This document shows, piece by piece, positions 47,281 to 58,667 of a stretch of 64,000 nt of DNA. The number at the start of each line of letters is the position of its first letter. The first letter of the stretch is position 1. A program made the translations under genes and the position numbers. Source of the stretch: Rhynchospora pubera (lineage: Eukaryota; Streptophyta; Magnoliopsida; Poales; Cyperaceae); contig CM051462.1 in NCBI GenBank assembly GCA_028095005.1, forward strand, positions 171,501,955 to 171,565,954, written 5' to 3'. The notes under the pieces are model-generated. The model saw nothing but the letters and a program-made list of their open reading frames with translations. It was not told where the DNA came from and searched no databases.

Positions 47281-48478
47281 TTTTTTTTTTTTTTTGATTT
47301 GCCAATTTTCTGTGGCTAGCCCAATGTTGCTAGCCGTACCAAATGGTACCAATGTACCAACGTAAACAAATCCAATTCACAAATGATACCAACGTACAAA
47401 ATAATTAACTATATCACAATTTACACATATTCACATACATATCAAACATTACACATAAATAATTCAAAATGACAACACAGAAATATAAATATGCAAAATG
47501 ACAACATAGATATATACGCAAAATCACACACACAGAGTTAATTTTGAGTCACAAGAGAGTTACTTTGCCAGCTAGTAACTAAACCACCATAGCAGATTCA
47601 AGCTAAGTAAATTTAAGTAGATTCAAGCTAAGTAAAAAGTTTCTAACTAAACTACCAACAAAGGACAACACAAGCATATTCAAGCTAAATAATAGTTTGT
47701 AGTAGGCTAAGAGTAAGATAGAAACAGAAAGTTAAACATAAAACAAATCTTCTATACCAGTGGGACTAGTCACTGCTTTGCAATCTTAGAAGCTAGCTGC
47801 TCACAGGAGTTAACACAAAGACACAGGTAAAGGAAGCAACTCCTCAACAAAATCTTCCCTTGTTGCCAATTGCATACCTCTTTCCAATCTAGCCTCCTGT
47901 CCACATATGAAAATTGTTAGTAATGACAACTTAAAATTGAAGAAAATGATGCAAGTCATGTATACAAACTCAATACAATTATTGTTTATCCTAGTTTATA
48001 ATCTTATTGAAAATATTGTATATATGTTGAAACTGTGTAGGATTTGCAGCAATAATTTTTTATCACGCTGGATGAAAATCATCAAATTTCATCTAGAATG
48101 GCAACATAAATTCGCATTTTCGGTACTGTAGGATTTGCAGCTACAAGTTCATATTTTTACATTTTCGGAGCGTTAAAAACGTACTAATATATATACACTT
48201 TTTACATTTCATTTGCATTTTGTGCATATAAATCCACACTTCTAACACATAAAAAATCACAGTATACATTGTATATAGTTCAATATTATTCTCAATACAA
48301 AATAATTTTACACATAAGTTACACTTTCAGGGCATATGTGCATCATATTCTATATTAGCACAGGATGAGGTTCAGCAATTTTCTAACCTTTTTTTTTGGG
48401 TCTCTTACTGATGAAATATAATGTATTGAACAATCAAAGAATAACATGTGCAATTATTATTTATTTTCTCTGTCCTCC
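47281..48478. other. CACTA interior, non-coding
   Basis: AT-rich. It lies past the end of the Ulp1-like gene. A short minus-strand stretch (about 47896-47817) reads as a possible exon (RLERGMQLATREDFVEELL) but is not needed by the gene model. I see nothing else. Confidence 0.45.
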
Positions 48479-48480
48479 AG

Positions 48481-48556
48481 ATAGACAAAGCTTCTATTCT
48501 TATGGATGCAGCTAAGTACATAAAAGAACTTCAAGAGAGAGTGAAAAAGCTTAAAC
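48481..48556 (+). pseudogene. Captured bHLH transcription factor exon fragment
   Basis: The frame reads DKASILMDAAKYIKELQERV, helix 2 of a plant bHLH domain of the bHLH18/19/20/25 type (usual form DKASVLGDAIKYLKxLQERV). It directly follows a pyrimidine-rich TCTGTCCTCCAG acceptor. Relatives of that group carry an intron at this exact place, so the piece looks like intron end plus exon start copied from genomic DNA. It is on the strand opposite to the transposase genes and abuts the 3' end of the Ulp1-like gene. No basic region or helix 1 is nearby. Confidence 0.72.
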
Positions 48557-48563
48557 CTCTAAC

Positions 48564-51500
48564 TCAGAATAATTTATTTTTCATGAAGTCCATCAGCTCT
48601 TTCGCCACTACTCCAATCTCTTCATTAGTATATGTTCCTCCAACTGGTTCTAGCATCTGCATTTGATTAAGAAAACCAAAATATTGATTAAACTCCAAAT
48701 CCATGAACCCTAAAATGCTGGTATATAATTTATTACTTTAGAAGGACTAGAATGAATAAAGGGGATGGATTCTTGGTGTATCAGCTGATTGTAGTGGCTC
48801 TCTAGATAGTTACATGGGGTGTATTTCTCTGGTTGTTTGATTGACCGTTTGTAACTCTTTGCTTTCTGTTGAAATGGAAAGTGGTAGGGCGTTTTTTCCT
48901 ACTTGTTTTAAAAAAAAAGCAGTACCTTGGGCAATTGTAGATCTTCTATCATTGAGATTATTATGCGCTTCATGTCAAGAATTGAGAAATACCCACATTC
49001 GGTTCCGTCCTTTTGTTTCGGACTCTAAAAATCCAATTTCAAAAACTTAATAAAGATTTGAATAAATGTCTGAAACCAGGAACAAAGCATAATAGATAGT
49101 TTAAAAACATGACAGAGAAAAAATAAAAGAAAGTAGCATTTGGCATGAACAAACAGCTACTAGCCAAACTAGTAGCTAAATTAGTCAGTCAGACATCAAG
49201 GTAGTCCTAAATGGTTATACCAGTCAGTGACAATGATAACATGATAAAATTTAAGGACCTAACTAAGGGTAAAATTTTCAGCTCAATCCCATTTTTGCTG
49301 GAACATCATAAAGATTTTAATAATTTCGCTAAATCTAAACTGTAGACCATAATTAGTAATTTGCATACCGGAATTTCGATCCATCTAAATGACCTGTTTG
49401 CACGGCTTTGATTCATTTCCATATGATAATGTTTATAAGCCCTGCAATCAAATTAAATTAGATGAAATGTCTTTCAATCTGATCATTATTATGTTAAAGT
49501 AGAAATTGAAACTTACGTATTTATAAATCCCTTGATATCTAGCAAATCCGGGACCTTTTTGCGTTTCACAGAGTCCACATAGTGAACCGTTAACTTCTCG
49601 ATATTAATTATAAGGATTACCCAATGAAACCTATAATAAATATGAATTAGTATCGTGATGCAAAGAAATTTAACAAGTACTTTAATTAGTATCTATTAGT
49701 TTAATTATCTGTACCCCTGATTGTATGGAATGATCATATAAGTAGATGGATAAGCCTGGTACGACCTCTTCAAGTAACCCACTGTTGCAGCTTCTTCACG
49801 TTGGTAAGTATCTTCAGCCACCATATTCGGATCGAGTATGGTGATGGTTGTACATCCAAATTCTTCCTTGAGTTTCTCTAACCAATACCTGCACTCATGG
49901 TATAATATAATAATCAAGAAAATTATACAAGCTTGCTATCTTGTATACTTTATTTTCTGAGCTGTACAAAATTAAGTGAATATAATAATAAAGTGAATGC
50001 ATACCAGCTGTACATCTTGATTATTGATATGTTTAGAGATCGTCTTTTCAAACATTCAACTATGTCTCCCAATTGCACCCCGAAATTGACCACATCATTA
50101 TGTGTACCCCAAGGATTACAGTCCTCTGGTTTAAAAAAGGAATCTTCCGCTGGTTGTAGCATCAGCATGTTGTACAAGGAGCGCTCGGATGTGTCAAGTT
50201 TATCAACACTCTCTGGCTCAAGCAACGGCTCACGACCAATTCCTGACGCCTCGCTTGCCACCTTCTCGTTACCCTTAACCACTTGTGGCATCGGTTGTTT
50301 GTTACTCTGCATCTAAGGACATTAATTAGTCAAGAGAAAAAATATTTATGTGTAAAACAGAATTGGCTATATCTTGGACATTATTGTAACTGCAAGACAA
50401 AATTAGCAATATCTTGGACATTATTCCAAGTTCGAAAAATAACCTAGCAATAACCTAACCATAACCAAATCTGTTTGGCATGACTACAAGTGAGAAAAAG
50501 GTGACTAATATTCTCATTCTGATCACAAAACACACAATTAATATTCCCAACCCAACCCCTCTTAAGTACCCCTATCAGGTCTCTACAATTCTATTAATTC
50601 CTATGTAAAATCCACATAAAAATCCCTTTAGGGTCCCATCAGGTGTAGTAATTCATGGAACTCATAAACTCATGAATAAGTGCCCCTGTCAGGTGTCTAT
50701 AAAAAGATAAGTTTCTACCATGAGATATGACTACCTCAAACACAGAGCAATTTATATTAGAATTTAGAACAGATATTATAAAGATAGGAATTGGAGCTCC
50801 TGTAGCTAAATCATCGAATACCTGCTCCTGTAGCTCCACATCAACTTCCGGCCACGGAATTGGAGCCCCCAAATTATCAACTATTTGTTCTTCATCTAAT
50901 CCTGGGATAAGCCACGAGCGGTACATCTCACCTACTCGGTCAATTTGGACCACAATCCAGTTTTGAGGTAACGGTTGACAGTGTACGATCTGACCCGGAT
51001 ATGACGGAAGGATTAATCCCTCTGCCACCTTAACCCGCTCGCCTGTGCTATTGCGGAGGAAGAGGTTGCACGGTGGGAGTTCCTGAAAATTACAAATGGA
51101 TTTATATCATAATTTTTTTTGAAAGTTATCCAAACTAATTACTTTATAGGAATAAGAAAGATAACCTGATAATTACCAATCGGATATGGAGGTATAAAGT
51201 TTTCACCCATATCCGTTTGGAATACTTCATTGGGCATTGCTGAGTCCACCTCCACTGAGTGAGGTTGGGACGGCGGGGTCTGAAATTGCAATTGCTCCGC
51301 GGTCGGGATAGGAATCTGCACTCCCATCGAGGAAAACCAATCTTGCATCTTCCTAAAGCATGCCTCAGTGGTCTCTTTGACCACCTTATCATACTGTTCC
51401 TGGCTCATGCCATTCTCTTTCAATTTTTTCCTGGGCTCTCTCTCATACTCATCTGTTAGTTTGCTCCACGAAGAAGTTCCTCTCATTCTCCCTGGGTGTT

Positions 51501-52859
51501 CAGGCCTCCCGATCGCCCGACTTAAGACTTCTTTAGGCGGGATTGCACCGAAACTGATCTCTTGAGACATGGATCGTGCTCGTTTGAACGCTTCATGGGT
51601 CTCCTTATCCTCTTTTCTAATTTTGTAAGTACCTGCTTTATCAGTAGCCACAGCCCTTGCTCTGAAATATCTCTCGGCTCTCGGCTCGAAGGAACCTAAA
51701 GTGATGCCCGTTAAAGCAACATCATCATCATCAGAATCACCTTCTGCAACAATTATGTCGGTAGGCTTCCAAGTCTGCTGTGCTCCTCTATAGCCATGGG
51801 ATCCCATTCTGTGAGGCATGTGGAACTTCTCTCTTAACTCCTTTCCTGCCTTACTCTTTTGCTGAAATTCTTCGGTCTGTCTTAGAGAGCAAAATTCTTC
51901 CCACTGCTTGGGTGTGATCGGGTAATAGTCGCAAGGGTTTTGAGGATTATTTGGATCAGCATTAAGGATAAAATCCTCGTAGAGCGTATGCCTAAATTGT
52001 CTATGCCGATCACCCAAATTTTTTAGGGTTTTCTTCTTTCCATCATCATTGTCGATGTTGAACATTTCCTGAAAGAAATTGAGACAATGGCTTTAATTGA
52101 CAAACTTTGGTTGCTATGAACCACCTTTTTTTATTTCTTTTGACACCAATTTAACAGTGGCTGACTTTTTGTAAACAAGGAAAGGGACTTCAATTGAGGA
52201 AAACTATCATAAGTTATTTCAATCTGACTTCATTTTAGCCCCATGTATTTATCTAGGAATTCACTTTTATTTCCTGACAAGTCCAACAAACCCCATATGT
52301 TCCTTTAATTCATTTTTTTTGTCATTTGAAACTATCATAAGTTATGACAAGTCCAACAAACCCCATATACTCAAAGGTGCATTTACTGGACTCAAACAAG
52401 AATGTATGCAACATGTTTTTTTTTCTTGAAGAAATCCATGAATGCATATGCACATGACTATGTTTGAAAGAACACTTTTCTTCTTTTTTTTTTAAACAAT
52501 GAGCTAATAAAGTCCTTAATATCCATGAATGCATATGCACTGTCTTTGTAATTTAATTTAGGATTTTAAATTAGCTTTACCTTGATATCCATCCACAGGT
52601 CATTCTTCAATTCTTTTGAAACTTTCTTCCAGCCCATAATTGTAATTGGCACTCGATCCCTCACGAGATACCCGCAATATGTCGCGAAGTCATTGGCATC
52701 CTTACCTGTCGGAAGGCCTTTTTTGTCAAATGTAATCTTATAACTATGTCCTTGTCTTTTTTTCTTCCTAAATTTCTCCAATGAGGTCCGAGATCTTTTC
52801 TTCCCTTCCGTCTCTTCTCGGTTTATTTCTTCTACTTCAGCAATTTGTTCTCCAGACAT
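48564..52859 (-). CDS. CACTA accessory gene: Transposase_24 region plus Ulp1/C48 protease
   Basis: Nine exons with GT-AG introns: 52859-52581, 52068-51166, 51082-50822, 50312-50005, 49888-49715, 49630-49517, 49441-49369, 49024-48926, 48656-48564. Joined length is 2304 nt, 767 aa, no stop. The N-terminal part (about 1-300) is Lys/Arg-rich and then shows Transposase_24 (Ptta/En/Spm) text such as LPTGKDANDFATYCG, QFRHTLYEDFI, PKQWEEFC and FHMPHRMGSHGY. The C-terminal part is a C48/Ulp1 peptidase: EEFGCTTITILDP, then PYNQGFHW (His 644), HYVDSV (Asp 661), and KQKDGTECGY (Gln 708, Cys 714), the complete H-D-Q-C set. Presumed role: DNA-binding accessory for transposition, with a SUMO-protease-like domain of unknown use. 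The exon 3/4 junction is the least certain. Confidence 0.82.
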
Positions 52860-53438
52860 GTCTATCTAATGATAATTGATAAGAATTAGTAAGTGACTGA
52901 CTAATTTAAACATGAAAGGACAGAACTTAGACCATTGCCAAATCAACAAAGGACATAACTAAATAAACATGAAAGGACAGAATTAACATGACTAAATAAA
53001 CAGTCCAACTAACAAATCGTATAGTAATCAGTCTTTGGTACATTTTGCTTTATTTATAGTCATCAGTCTTCTACTCTTCTCTGTGAATTTATTCAATAAA
53101 CTTTGAGCAATAGTTATTGCATTTTGCTTTATTTCTTGTTCTCTGTGTACATCATACAGTAACTGAGTTTGAGCAATACCCTACGCCAGCATTTTAAGGT
53201 ACCAACAATTAAGAAAAGAGTAATTTTGTTTTTCAGATTAGGGTAAAGATACTTAAAGTATACTTTTTTGATATCAACATGAGTGGATTCATCCATGTAT
53301 TGCTAGCAAGCAGGTGATGCACATTCAAAGTAAATCCTATTTCAAAGTAATAGTTCAAAGTAATAGAAACCCTCTATGATTAAATCCTATTTCAAAGTAA
53401 TAGTTCAATTCCCACGATGAACAATGAAGGCCTATCCA

Positions 53439-53690
53439 AATTTAATCAATTTCTGACAAACCCTCGATACTAACATAGAACTCTAAATCTAAAAGAAATA
53501 TAAAAAAATGATAATGAAAATACAACTAGTAAAATCCAGAATTTAATCAATTTCTGACAAACCCTCGATACTAACATAGAACTCTAAATCTAAAAGAAAT
53601 ATAAAAAAATGATAATGAAAATACAACTAGTAAAATCCAGAATTTAATTAATTTCTGACAAACCCTCGGTACTAAAAGGAATATAAAAAA
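53439..53690. repeat. 101-bp tandem repeat, about 2.4 copies
   Basis: Units begin TTTAATCAATTTCTGACAAA at 53441 and 53542, and a diverged third unit begins at 53643. It lies upstream of the Transposase_24/Ulp1 gene. Confidence 0.9.
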
Positions 53691-53744
53691 TTAGATGAAA
53701 AAAAGAAACAAACCGAGGGCAGTAGAGGTACGACTATCGGCTGT

Positions 53745-54056
53745 GGCTGAGAGAGCAGGGCTTGTGCTGGCTGAGAGAGAGATCGGCGGAGAGAGCAGGA
53801 CTTGTACTGGCTGAGAGAGGGAGCGGCGGAGAGAGAGAGAGATGGGGGAGGGGTTTGTGCTGTGAGAGAGAGAGAGAGAGAGAGATGGAGGAGGGGTTTG
53901 TGCTGTGAGAGAAAGAGGGGGGCTTTGTGCAGCGGAGAGTGACGGTGAGGGTTTGAGTTTGTGCTGAGAGAGAGAAAGGGGGTTTAGAGTTTGTGCTGTG
54001 AGAGAAAGAGGGGGGCTTTGTGCGGCGGAGAGTGACGGTGAGGGTTTGAGTTTGTG

Positions 54057-54087
<31 letters not shown>

Positions 54088-54260
54088 CGGCGGAGAGTTT
54101 GTGCTGACTGCTGAGAGAGAGAGAGCGGCGGATAGAGCGAGGGTTTGAGTTTTGAGCGCTAAATTTCGGAGGAATTGAGTTTTGAGAGAGAGAGAGCGGC
54201 GGATTGATCGAAATTTTACAGAAATTGAGCGCCAGTTCGAAATTTTAGGAGAAATTTTAG
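53745..54260. repeat. GA-rich repetitive tract
   Basis: About 0.5 kb of (GA)n interrupted by repeated GGGTTTGTGCTGTGAGAGA- and GCGGCGGAGAG-type words. It sits between the two CACTA genes, at the 5' side of the Ulp1-like gene, where on the coding strand it is CT-rich. It may serve as leader or promoter. Confidence 0.8.
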
Positions 54261-54466
54261 GGAGAGTTTGAGCGCCTACACATAGAATAAATTAAATATA
54301 TAAGTAATAAATTAATAAAAATTAATAAAAACTGTAATAAAAAATTTAGTAAAAATGTGAATTAATAATGAAGCTTTCTTTTTTTCATGAAGTAAAAAAA
54401 TTGTAGTAAAAAAATTATAGTAAAAAATTATGTAATATTAAAATTAATACATAATTAACTCACACG

Positions 54467-57400
54467 TTAATCATGAAGCTTTCTTTTTTTCCGTCGTGTT
54501 TGAACTATCACATTTTCGATTTCTGGACGACGATGACTTGTGCAAACCGGCGTTGATGTATCATCAATACCAGTAGAAAATGGAAGAATTTCCTCGAAGT
54601 GATCGTATGTTTCTTCGTCCACGACATCTCCAACACCTACAATGCGTCTTTTTCCTGAAAGGACAACATGTCTTTTTTTATCGGCCGGATCTTGAATGTA
54701 GAAAACTTGTAATACTTGCTTGTTTGCAAGTATAAAGGGGTCTTCTTGATAAGCTCTTTGTTTGAAGTCAACGGTTGTGAATCCATTTTTGTCTTTTTTG
54801 ACTCCACCGTGTCCGTTGTTGATCCATGCACACTTAAATAACGGCATCCTGAATTTCATGTAATTTAGTTCCCATATCTCCTCAATCCACCCGTAATAAG
54901 TATTAGAACTTCCGTTATCACTAATAGCTACAACTGTGACTCCACTATTTTGCACGGTGCTTTTACCATCTTGCTTTTTTGTGTAAAAGGAAAATCCATT
55001 CAAGTCATATCCTTGGTAGGTTTCGACAACCGCCGAAGGACCTTTCGATAACCATTTCACGGTTTCATCGACATCTTGCTTGTTTAACAATTGGGACTCT
55101 ACTTTTTCTCCAAACCATTGCACAAAATTCAAACTGTGCATTCTGTTAATCACATTTTCATCAAAAGACGGATGTTGTTCATGCAATTCGGCTATATGCT
55201 CACTTATGTAAGGTGCCACAATGGCAAGGTGTTGGAGGATTTTAAAATGCGCTTTTGTTCTCAATTCAATCCCCGGTCTAAAACTGCTAGCTCCAATTGT
55301 ACCTTTTCCTTCAAGTCTACCTTCGTGCCGAGATTTTGGAAGGCCAATAGGTTGGACATCTTCTAAATAATCGATGTAGTACTCAATAACCTCCTCGGCA
55401 ACATATCCTTCCACTATGCTTCCTTCGGGTTTAGATCGGCTACGGACGAGCCCCTTCAATTGACCCATTGCTCTTTCAAAAGGATACATGTACCGTAGAA
55501 ATACTGGACCACACATTTTGATCTCCCTAACCAAATGTACGGTTAAATGCACCATGGAGTCAAAAAATGACGGCGGAAAGTACATCTCGAGCTCACAAAG
55601 GGTCAATATAACATCGTCCTGTAACTTGTTCAATTTTTTTGGATCGATCACCTTAGAGCAAATTTCATTGAAAAAATAGCACAACTTAGTAATAGTTTTC
55701 CTGACTTCTTGACCGAGAACTCCTCGAATTGCGACCGGGAGTAACTGGGTTAGTAAGACGTGATAATCATGTGACTTCATTCCAATTAATTTGCTCTCCT
55801 TAATGGACACCTTTGTTGATATATTAGAGGAATAACCCGAAGGAACCTTTATCGACTTTAGGCATTCTAACAAACTTTTCTTTTCTTCCTTTGATAAATT
55901 AAATTGTGCTGCAGGTAGAGAAACTCGGGTTTGACTCTCTTCATTTACTGCTAACTCATTTCGAATTCCCATTGCAACCATGTCCTTCCTCGCATTCACG
56001 CTATCTTTGGTTTTTCCTTGAATTTCCAACAAACAACCAACTAAAGCTTCACATATATTCTTGATTATGTGCATCACATCCAAGCAATGCCTAACCTCCA
56101 AAATCTGCCAATATTCAAGCTTCCAAAATATAGACTTTTTCTTCCATATTCCCTTCGGAATCTCCTTTACAAATTTCTTACCAAACTTAACATTTATGTC
56201 CTTTACTTGTTCATATACTCCTTTCCCAGATAACGGAATTGGGGCCCTACCTGTCTCCACTGTACCATCAAATTTTTCCTTGTCTCGTCGGTAAGGATGA
56301 TTGCGGTTCTTAAGAAATCTGCGGTGTCCCAAATAAACATTTTTCCTGCACTTTTTCAGGTAAATAGAATGTGTATTCTCCCCGCAAATAGGACATGCTT
56401 TTGCTCCTTTATTCCTATACCCCGATAAGTTACCGTATGCAGGGAAATCATTAATCGTGCAAAATATCATGGCACGGAGTTTGAACTCAGTTCTAGAGTG
56501 TGCATCAAATATTTTCACTCCCTCACGCCACAATTTATCAAGGTCATCTATTAATGGAGCCAAGTACACATCTATATCATTACCTGGTTGTTTGGGACCA
56601 GAAATCAACAAGGGCATCATCATGTATCTCCTTTTCATACATAACCATGGAGGAAGGTTGTAAATACACAATAAGACTGGCCACGTAGTCGTACGACTAC
56701 TCATATTGCCGTAAGGATTCATCCCATCCGTGCATAATCCCAATCTCAAATTTCGAGGTTCATTGCCAAAATCTTCAAATTCTCTGTCTATGTTCCTCCA
56801 ATCTGGTGAATCTGCAGGATGTCGAAGCATTCCATCGCCTCTTTTCCTACAGTCTGCATGCCATCTTAACATTTTGGCATCCTTTGCATTAGAAAAAAGC
56901 CGCTGAAATCTTGGTATTATCGGCAGATAAAACACCACTTTCGCAGCTGGACCCTTTTTCCCATTATCAATCTGATCGTCTCTCGGTTTATATCGTGATG
57001 CGTTACACTTTGGACATTTATCCAGATTCCCGTACTCATTACGAAATAATACACAGTCATTTGGACATGCATGAATTCTTTCTACTTCTATTTTCAATGG
57101 ACATAACAATTTTTTCGCCGTATAAATTGAATCTGGCAACTCATTATTTTTAGGAAGCAAAAGTTCACGCAAAAGTTTGAGCAAAGATGTGAAACTGGCA
57201 TCGCTCCATCCATTTTTGGCTTTCAGATTAAACAATCTGAAAACAGCATTAAGTTTTGACAATTCACAACCGGGATATAACTTTATCTTATCCGCTTCTC
57301 GCAACATACCAAAAATTTCAACATTATCAACAAAATCTTCATCCATATTATTCACTATTTTATTCAAATCATCATTATATTGTGTATTGTCTACATTTTC

Positions 57401-57772
57401 AAATACATTAGTATTCAAATTTTCTACATTTTCACCATCCAATAAATTATCATCATCCGTTAATACATTTCCTTCATCACACTGTAAGTTCAACACATTT
57501 GTACTAGTCCCAACATGTAAAGATTCATCCTTAGTCTCTCCATGACGTGTCCAACGGGTATATCCGGGCTGAAACCCATACATAAGCAAATGACCTCTCA
57601 CTTCTTCAAAATTAGCCCAGCATCTCAAATTCTGACAATCACTACAAGGACAACGCAGTTTATGATAGCCCGTCAATTTCAAATTCTCTTTAGCAAAAAT
57701 CATAAATTCTTCAAGCCCATTAAGAAATTTAACCGAGAGCCGATTATTTGTGTACATCCACGTCCGATCCAT
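54467..57772 (-). CDS. TNP2-type CACTA transposase
   Basis: One uninterrupted frame of 1101 codons, normal for TNP2. Domains in order: Transposase-associated zinc domain (about 1-80; MDRTWMY start, CPCSDC, then the H...GFQPGYTRW end); Transposase_21 core (about 290-580) with GLCTDGMNPYG (Asp 349), the NDFPAYGNLSGY block, CPICGE, and HCLDVMHIIKNICEAL (Asp 565, Glu 575); DUF4218-like region (about 640-760; MKSHDYHVLLTQLLPVAIRG, then CELEMYFPPSFFD and MCGPVFLRYMYPFER); DUF4216-like C-terminus (about 955-1030; YYGWIEEIWEL). The product cuts and joins element ends in the nucleus. The N-terminal ATG fits family starts. No frameshift or stop is seen, so it could be functional. Confidence 0.94.
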   Translation of the reverse strand: MDRTWMYTNNRLSVKFLNGLEEFMIFAKENLKLTGYHKLRCPCSDCQNLRCWANFEEVRGHLLMYGFQPGYTRWTRHGETKDESLHVGTSTNVLNLQCDEGNVLTDDDNLLDGENVENLNTNVFENVDNTQYNDDLNKIVNNMDEDFVDNVEIFGMLREADKIKLYPGCELSKLNAVFRLFNLKAKNGWSDASFTSLLKLLRELLLPKNNELPDSIYTAKKLLCPLKIEVERIHACPNDCVLFRNEYGNLDKCPKCNASRYKPRDDQIDNGKKGPAAKVVFYLPIIPRFQRLFSNAKDAKMLRWHADCRKRGDGMLRHPADSPDWRNIDREFEDFGNEPRNLRLGLCTDGMNPYGNMSSRTTTWPVLLCIYNLPPWLCMKRRYMMMPLLISGPKQPGNDIDVYLAPLIDDLDKLWREGVKIFDAHSRTEFKLRAMIFCTINDFPAYGNLSGYRNKGAKACPICGENTHSIYLKKCRKNVYLGHRRFLKNRNHPYRRDKEKFDGTVETGRAPIPLSGKGVYEQVKDINVKFGKKFVKEIPKGIWKKKSIFWKLEYWQILEVRHCLDVMHIIKNICEALVGCLLEIQGKTKDSVNARKDMVAMGIRNELAVNEESQTRVSLPAAQFNLSKEEKKSLLECLKSIKVPSGYSSNISTKVSIKESKLIGMKSHDYHVLLTQLLPVAIRGVLGQEVRKTITKLCYFFNEICSKVIDPKKLNKLQDDVILTLCELEMYFPPSFFDSMVHLTVHLVREIKMCGPVFLRYMYPFERAMGQLKGLVRSRSKPEGSIVEGYVAEEVIEYYIDYLEDVQPIGLPKSRHEGRLEGKGTIGASSFRPGIELRTKAHFKILQHLAIVAPYISEHIAELHEQHPSFDENVINRMHSLNFVQWFGEKVESQLLNKQDVDETVKWLSKGPSAVVETYQGYDLNGFSFYTKKQDGKSTVQNSGVTVVAISDNGSSNTYYGWIEEIWELNYMKFRMPLFKCAWINNGHGGVKKDKNGFTTVDFKQRAYQEDPFILANKQVLQVFYIQDPADKKRHVVLSGKRRIVGVGDVVDEETYDHFEEILPFSTGIDDTSTPVCTSHRRPEIENVIVQTRRKKRKLHD

Positions 57773-57863
57773 CTGAACAATAAAATGTATGCAAATTGTC
57801 AGGATCTATGGTTATTAGGCTATTTATCACATCAAGTTTTCAGGCTGGTTACCATCCTAGCCC

Positions 57864-58151
57864 GCTCTTTGGATACTCTGTCTCATTAACGAGCGTACGT
57901 TAGATGCAATGTGTTGTGTGAGAAAAATTCGGCAGCATTTCCCCTTATGTTCCCTGAATACGCCAACACACGATTGCTCGTGCATACGTATTCGTGGGAA
58001 CATAAGGGAAAATGCCGTCGAATTTTTCTCACACAACACATTGCATCTAACGTACAACTCGCTATCCTAAATGAGACAGATTGTATCCAAAGAGCAGTAC
58101 TCCCGACCGGGAGTACTATCCGAGATTAATCCCTAATGGATTAATCTCGGA
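57864..58151. repeat. Stack of hairpins upstream of the transposase gene
   Basis: Three inverted repeats in a row. (1) 57864-57954 pairs with 57996-58095, sharing GTACGTTAGATGCAATGTG inverted, with few mismatches and a spacer of about 41 bp. (2) AGTACTCCCG at 58096-58105 pairs perfectly with 58108-58117. (3) TCCGAGATTAATCC at 58119-58132 pairs perfectly with 58138-58151. They lie between the transposase start (57772) and the right end of the element. Confidence 0.9.
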
Positions 58152-58667
58152 CGGGCAATGACGTAAATTCGGTATTATTCCGGTATTTTGGTCCTATATG
58201 ACAATACATGTAATTAACATGCAAATGCAATTAATGCATAATTAATTGGGTGTGAGAAATGAAAATAAATAGATAAAATTATAGAAATATACCTTCAATC
58301 TATAATTTGTAGGTCTTGTCTCTTTCAATTAGATCTGAAATTATGATAAAAATTACCAAAAAGTCACTAATTTAATCAAAAATTAAGATAAAACCGAAAT
58401 AAAAAAGAAAAATTAGAGAAATATCAAATATTTACTTAAATTTAATTTTTTTACCTTACATCAGCTCTCCATCCTTTTCTCTTTCTATTTCTTATTTTTT
58501 CAGAATTTTTGGATATTTTTTGATATTTTTTTCAAGAAGTGACAATGGAATATTAATGACCAATTTAATGAAGAATAGAATTGTTTGAGGCGGCTGGGAT
58601 ATTGGCACCTGTCGAATGAGGAGAGGGGGAGAGGATCGCGCCAGACCTAATTCGCACAAATTGCCAC
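58152..58667. other. CACTA interior near the right end
   Basis: AT-rich, no ORF. It is between the hairpin stack and the subterminal repeats, so probably promoter or leader DNA of the minus-strand transposase gene. Confidence 0.45.

Noticed and set aside
48926..49369. First impression that the Ulp1-like domain lacks its catalytic Cys
   Set aside because: A 99-nt in-phase exon at 49024-48926 with proper splice sites supplies KQKDGTECGY, so the domain is complete.
53745..54260. Possible CRISPR-like array in the GA-rich repeat
   Set aside because: Units are unequal low-complexity GA tracts in a plant transposon, without regular spacers or cas genes.
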